NCBI GenBank assembly: GCA_044238875.1
Contig: JBIICM010000039.1
Location: 1 to 16,087 of the forward strand
Reading direction: 5' to 3'
Origin: JAIBAI01 sp044238875
GTDB lineage: Bacteria > Bacteroidota > Bacteroidia > M30B66
DNA length: 16,087 nt
Shown one piece after another: positions 15,994-16,087 of this stretch (position 1 is its first letter; each line of letters opens with the position of its first letter). The position numbers and the translations under genes are program-made. The notes beneath the pieces are model-generated. The model did no database searches and was not told the origin of the DNA. It saw nothing but the letters and a program-made list of their open reading frames with translations.

Positions 15994-16080
15994 CCTCATC
16001 CACCGCAATGCCGTAGCGCCGAATAGCCTTCGGCGACGGTAAACACCAACGCAACGCCGCACAGAACAAAGCCTCATCCA
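15994..16080. repeat. Non-coding repeat at the right edge
   Basis: CCTCATCCA occurs at 15994-16002 and 16072-16080, 78 bases apart. Between them CGCAATGCCG (16004-16013) recurs as CGCAACGCCG (16050-16059). The sequence is GC-richer than the genes beside it. It starts two bases after the M1 stop and reaches the window end, so it may be the start of a tandem or dispersed intergenic repeat. Only the first unit and the beginning of a second are visible. Confidence 0.5.
16011..16039 (+). terminator. Strong hairpin after the M1 peptidase gene
   Basis: CGCCGAA (16017-16023) pairs with TTCGGCG (16029-16035) around a 5-base loop. CCGT (16011-16014) and ACGG (16036-16039) extend the stem beyond a 2-base AG bulge, for 11 base pairs in total. 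No T-run follows, so it is not a classical intrinsic terminator. It may stabilise the mRNA 3' end, or be part of the edge repeat. Confidence 0.4.
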
Positions 16081-16087
16081 ACGGCAA

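Noticed and set aside
15890..16087. Minus-strand open frame running off the right edge
   Set aside because: It begins with TTG in repeat sequence and reads antisense through the end of the M1 gene, with no recognisable domain.

Overview
The window looks like a chromosomal segment from a member of the Bacteroidota (probably class Bacteroidia). The evidence is the gene order acpP–fabF–rnc–IPExxxVDY–pyk, a DUF4476 lipoprotein-like/secreted protein, Gln-after-Ala signal-peptide ends (…AQ), an almost complete absence of Shine-Dalgarno sequences with A-rich leaders instead, and several copies of the Bacteroidota -7 promoter box TAnnTTTG. The genus cannot be settled from the sequence alone.

Layout. 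Positions 1-2487 (minus strand) hold the first 829 codons of a large secreted, Ser/Thr/Asn/Gly-rich, internally repeated surface protein that runs off the left edge without a stop. A 395-base divergent intergenic region follows (2488-2882) with candidate promoters in both directions and a 24-bp near-perfect dyad. On the plus strand come dnaE (replicative DNA polymerase III alpha), then a tight run acpP–fabF–rnc–IPExxxVDY protein–pyk–M42 peptidase (6587-11729), with gaps of 11, 1, 35 and 3 bases and one 4-base overlap. This looks like one operon joining fatty-acid synthesis, RNA processing, glycolysis and peptide turnover. A separately promoted DUF4476 secreted protein (11810-12877), a possible long-range terminator, and a two-gene unit (cyclophilin-type prolyl isomerase, then secreted M1 aminopeptidase) complete the coding content. 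The last 95 bases are non-coding, GC-richer and repetitive, with a strong hairpin and a 9-base direct repeat that reaches the window edge.

How the genes work together. AcpP carries the acyl chain that FabF elongates. RNase III and pyruvate kinase sit in the same transcript, with the function-unknown IPExxxVDY protein between them. The two exopeptidases (cytoplasmic M42 and exported M1) suggest a peptide-using lifestyle, but that is inference.

No tRNA, rRNA, CRISPR array, integrase, transposase or defence gene was seen. The core of the window is ordinary housekeeping DNA. The parts worth a second look are the repeated surface protein, the dyad in front of dnaE, the function-unknown IPExxxVDY and DUF4476 proteins, the long-range inverted repeat after the DUF4476 gene, and the repeat at the right edge.
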